From Wenzhouxiangella sp. (GTDB lineage Bacteria; Pseudomonadota; Gammaproteobacteria; Xanthomonadales; Wenzhouxiangellaceae), in NCBI GenBank assembly GCA_021767625.1, contig JAASTB010000101.1:1-7553 (forward strand): a stretch of 7,553 nt of DNA, in the 5' to 3' direction. Numbering within the stretch: position 1 is the first letter of the stretch; the number at the start of each line of letters is the position of its first letter. Position numbers and translations under genes: made by a program. The notes below the pieces were generated by a model. The model made no database searches and had not been told where the DNA came from. It saw only the letters and a program-made list of their open reading frames with translations. Below, in pieces: positions 6,703 to 7,553 of this stretch.

Positions 6703-6717
6703 GCTGCGACTCGCAGC
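6703..6717. repeat. 15-bp palindrome, possible operator
   Basis: GCTGCGA-C-TCGCAGC is a perfect inverted repeat with 7-bp arms around a single central base. It lies about 60 bp from the antiporter start and about 100 bp from the beta-helix start. The one-base centre makes it a poor RNA hairpin but a plausible site for a dimeric DNA-binding protein. No known regulator consensus is recognised, and in GC-rich DNA it may be chance. Confidence 0.4.
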
Positions 6718-6808
6718 AGGAGCGCCAAAACTACCACCGGAAGCGGATTCGCGCACAGGTGTCATAGCTGCGCTCTGTCTTGCGACTCCCCTACCAAGGC
6801 TTTCAATC

Positions 6809-6813
6809 AAAGG
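6809..6813 (+). promoter_or_regulatory. Ribosome binding site of the beta-helix gene
   Basis: AAAGG lies 7 nt before the ATG at 6821. With the signal peptide that follows directly, it fixes this start. Confidence 0.7.
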
Positions 6814-6820
6814 CAGTTCC

Positions 6821-7553
6821 ATGCTTCGAATCCTCACCCTCGTGGCGATCGCCACCGCGATCCTCATGCCCGGCGGCGTGCGCGCCGATACGATCTGGGT
6901 CGGCAGTTCGGCGGCCTGTTCGGGGCCCGATGTGCACTCCAGCCTCGACGCCGCCGTCCTGGCAGCAGCCTTCAGCAGCGGTTCCGACGAGATCCGCCTG
7001 ACCGAAACGATCACCTACGGACCCGGCGCCGTCCCGGTGACACTCACGGGTTTCGGCCCATCGACCGCTTCGGGCAGCCTGACCCTGGCCGGCGGCTACC
7101 CCGACTGCTTTACCAGTCCAACTGGCCGCACGGCCATTGGCGACCACAACAGCACGACCTTCACCGTCGATTCGACTTCCGGGGGCGACATTTCCGTGGT
7201 CACGTTCCGCAACCTGGATATACGCAATGCCAACACCGGCATTCTCGTACGGGAGGGTTCCCAAGCCCACCTGGAGAACACGCGCGTGGGCGATCATTCC
7301 GTGCGTGGCGTGCTGGTCGAGTCCGGTGCCTATGTCGGCATCGATGCCTCGTCGATCATCGAAGACAGCGGAAGCAATCCCGCCACCTCCTGGGGCGGGG
7401 GAGTCCGCTGTCATGGGAGCGGTTCCGAAGTCACCCTTTGGGGCACGCTGAGCGGAAACGCCGCGGAATTCGGCGGCAACCTCTACCTTGCTGCAGGTTG
7501 CTTCGCCAACCTGCGCGGCGGCGCCGTCATCGCTGGCGACGGGCTCGGCTCGA
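6821..7553 (+). CDS. Secreted right-handed beta-helix (pectin-lyase-like) protein, 3' truncated by window edge
   Basis: The frame stays open from the ATG at 6821 to the right edge, giving 244 residues and no stop. Residues 1-22 form a Sec signal peptide: basic Arg3, a hydrophobic core through residue 16, and a likely cleavage VRA/DT before Asp23, so the product is exported. From about residue 122 the chain shows irregular repeats of roughly 22-30 residues, short beta-prone runs alternating with Gly/Asn/Ser turns: FRNLDIRNANTGILVREGS (129-147), LENTRVGDHSVRGVLVESG (151-169), and further turns at about 171-200, 203-227 and 228-244. This is the pattern of right-handed parallel beta-helix proteins. 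Cysteines at 33, 96, 197 and 227 may form disulfides. No catalytic residues of a polysaccharide lyase can be assigned, and the C-terminus, which would show any outer-membrane anchor or sorting domain, is missing. A surface or adhesin-like role is possible; the function is unknown. Confidence 0.82.
   Translation, partial: MLRILTLVAIATAILMPGGVRADTIWVGSSAACSGPDVHSSLDAAVLAAAFSSGSDEIRLTETITYGPGAVPVTLTGFGPSTASGSLTLAGGYPDCFTSPTGRTAIGDHNSTTFTVDSTSGGDISVVTFRNLDIRNANTGILVREGSQAHLENTRVGDHSVRGVLVESGAYVGIDASSIIEDSGSNPATSWGGGVRCHGSGSEVTLWGTLSGNAAEFGGNLYLAAGCFANLRGGAVIAGDGLGS

Larger units (their letters stand above)
6644..6820. other. Divergent intergenic region between the antiporter and beta-helix genes
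   Basis: These 177 bases separate two divergent start codons and must hold a promoter for each direction. I could not find a convincing -35/-10 pair on either strand. Visible elements are the two ribosome binding sites (6650-6653 and 6809-6813) and a 15-bp palindrome at 6703-6717. No small ORF or RNA gene is supported. Confidence 0.6.

Noticed and set aside
6780..6808. TTGCGA / 17 bp / TCAATC as a promoter for the beta-helix gene
   Set aside because: The -10 element matches only 2 of 6 consensus bases, and the transcript would start at or beyond the ribosome binding site.
6463..7014. 183-codon minus-strand frame covering the divergent region and the antiporter 5' end
   Set aside because: It overlaps both real genes in other frames; the product is Arg/Ser-rich and unrecognisable.
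6803..7414. 203-codon minus-strand frame opposite the beta-helix gene
   Set aside because: The plus strand has a ribosome binding site, signal peptide and beta-helix repeats; the minus frame is Gly/Ala/Arg-rich with no motif.

Overview
The window is GC-rich bacterial chromosomal DNA, densely coded, with strong G/C preference at third positions (this produces several long antisense frames). It most likely comes from a gammaproteobacterium. The pyruvate dehydrogenase E1 is the single-chain homodimeric type (891 aa, very like E. coli AceE) and is followed by its own E2 gene. The MshA-like pilin N-terminus and the secreted beta-helix protein fit the same group. A GC-rich Xanthomonadales/Chromatiales-type lineage is a guess from overall style, not a demonstrated placement.

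Layout: six genes lie on the minus strand and are read from right to left. They are a CaCA-type sodium/calcium antiporter (5615-6643), a COG3573-type FAD-binding dehydrogenase (3886-5562), a small type IV pilin-like protein (3461-3889), a YhbS-like GNAT acetyltransferase (2949-3464), aceE (119-2794), and the first 20 codons of aceF (1-60), cut by the window edge. On the plus strand, diverging from the antiporter, a secreted Cys-containing beta-helix protein begins at 6821 and runs off the right edge.

Transcription units inferred from spacing: the FAD enzyme, pilin and GNAT genes form one tightly coupled unit, with each stop codon overlapping the next start in an ATGA (4 nt shared). A TTGACA/TATACT promoter lies directly in front of the FAD gene and places the predicted transcription start on the A of its ATG, so that mRNA may be leaderless. 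A hairpin after the GNAT gene (2912-2937) may end this unit. aceE has its own candidate promoter (2836-2864) and a good ribosome binding site. aceE and aceF are 58 nt apart and are probably co-transcribed as the pyruvate dehydrogenase operon; no pdhR gene or PdhR-like operator was seen.

No tRNA, rRNA, CRISPR array, insertion sequence or phage gene was seen. Nothing here is clearly a new defence or mobile system. The points most worth a second look are the coupled FAD enzyme-pilin-acetyltransferase trio, the possible leaderless promoter, the altered alpha-repeat residues in the antiporter, and the truncated exported beta-helix protein with a 15-bp palindrome in its divergent upstream region.
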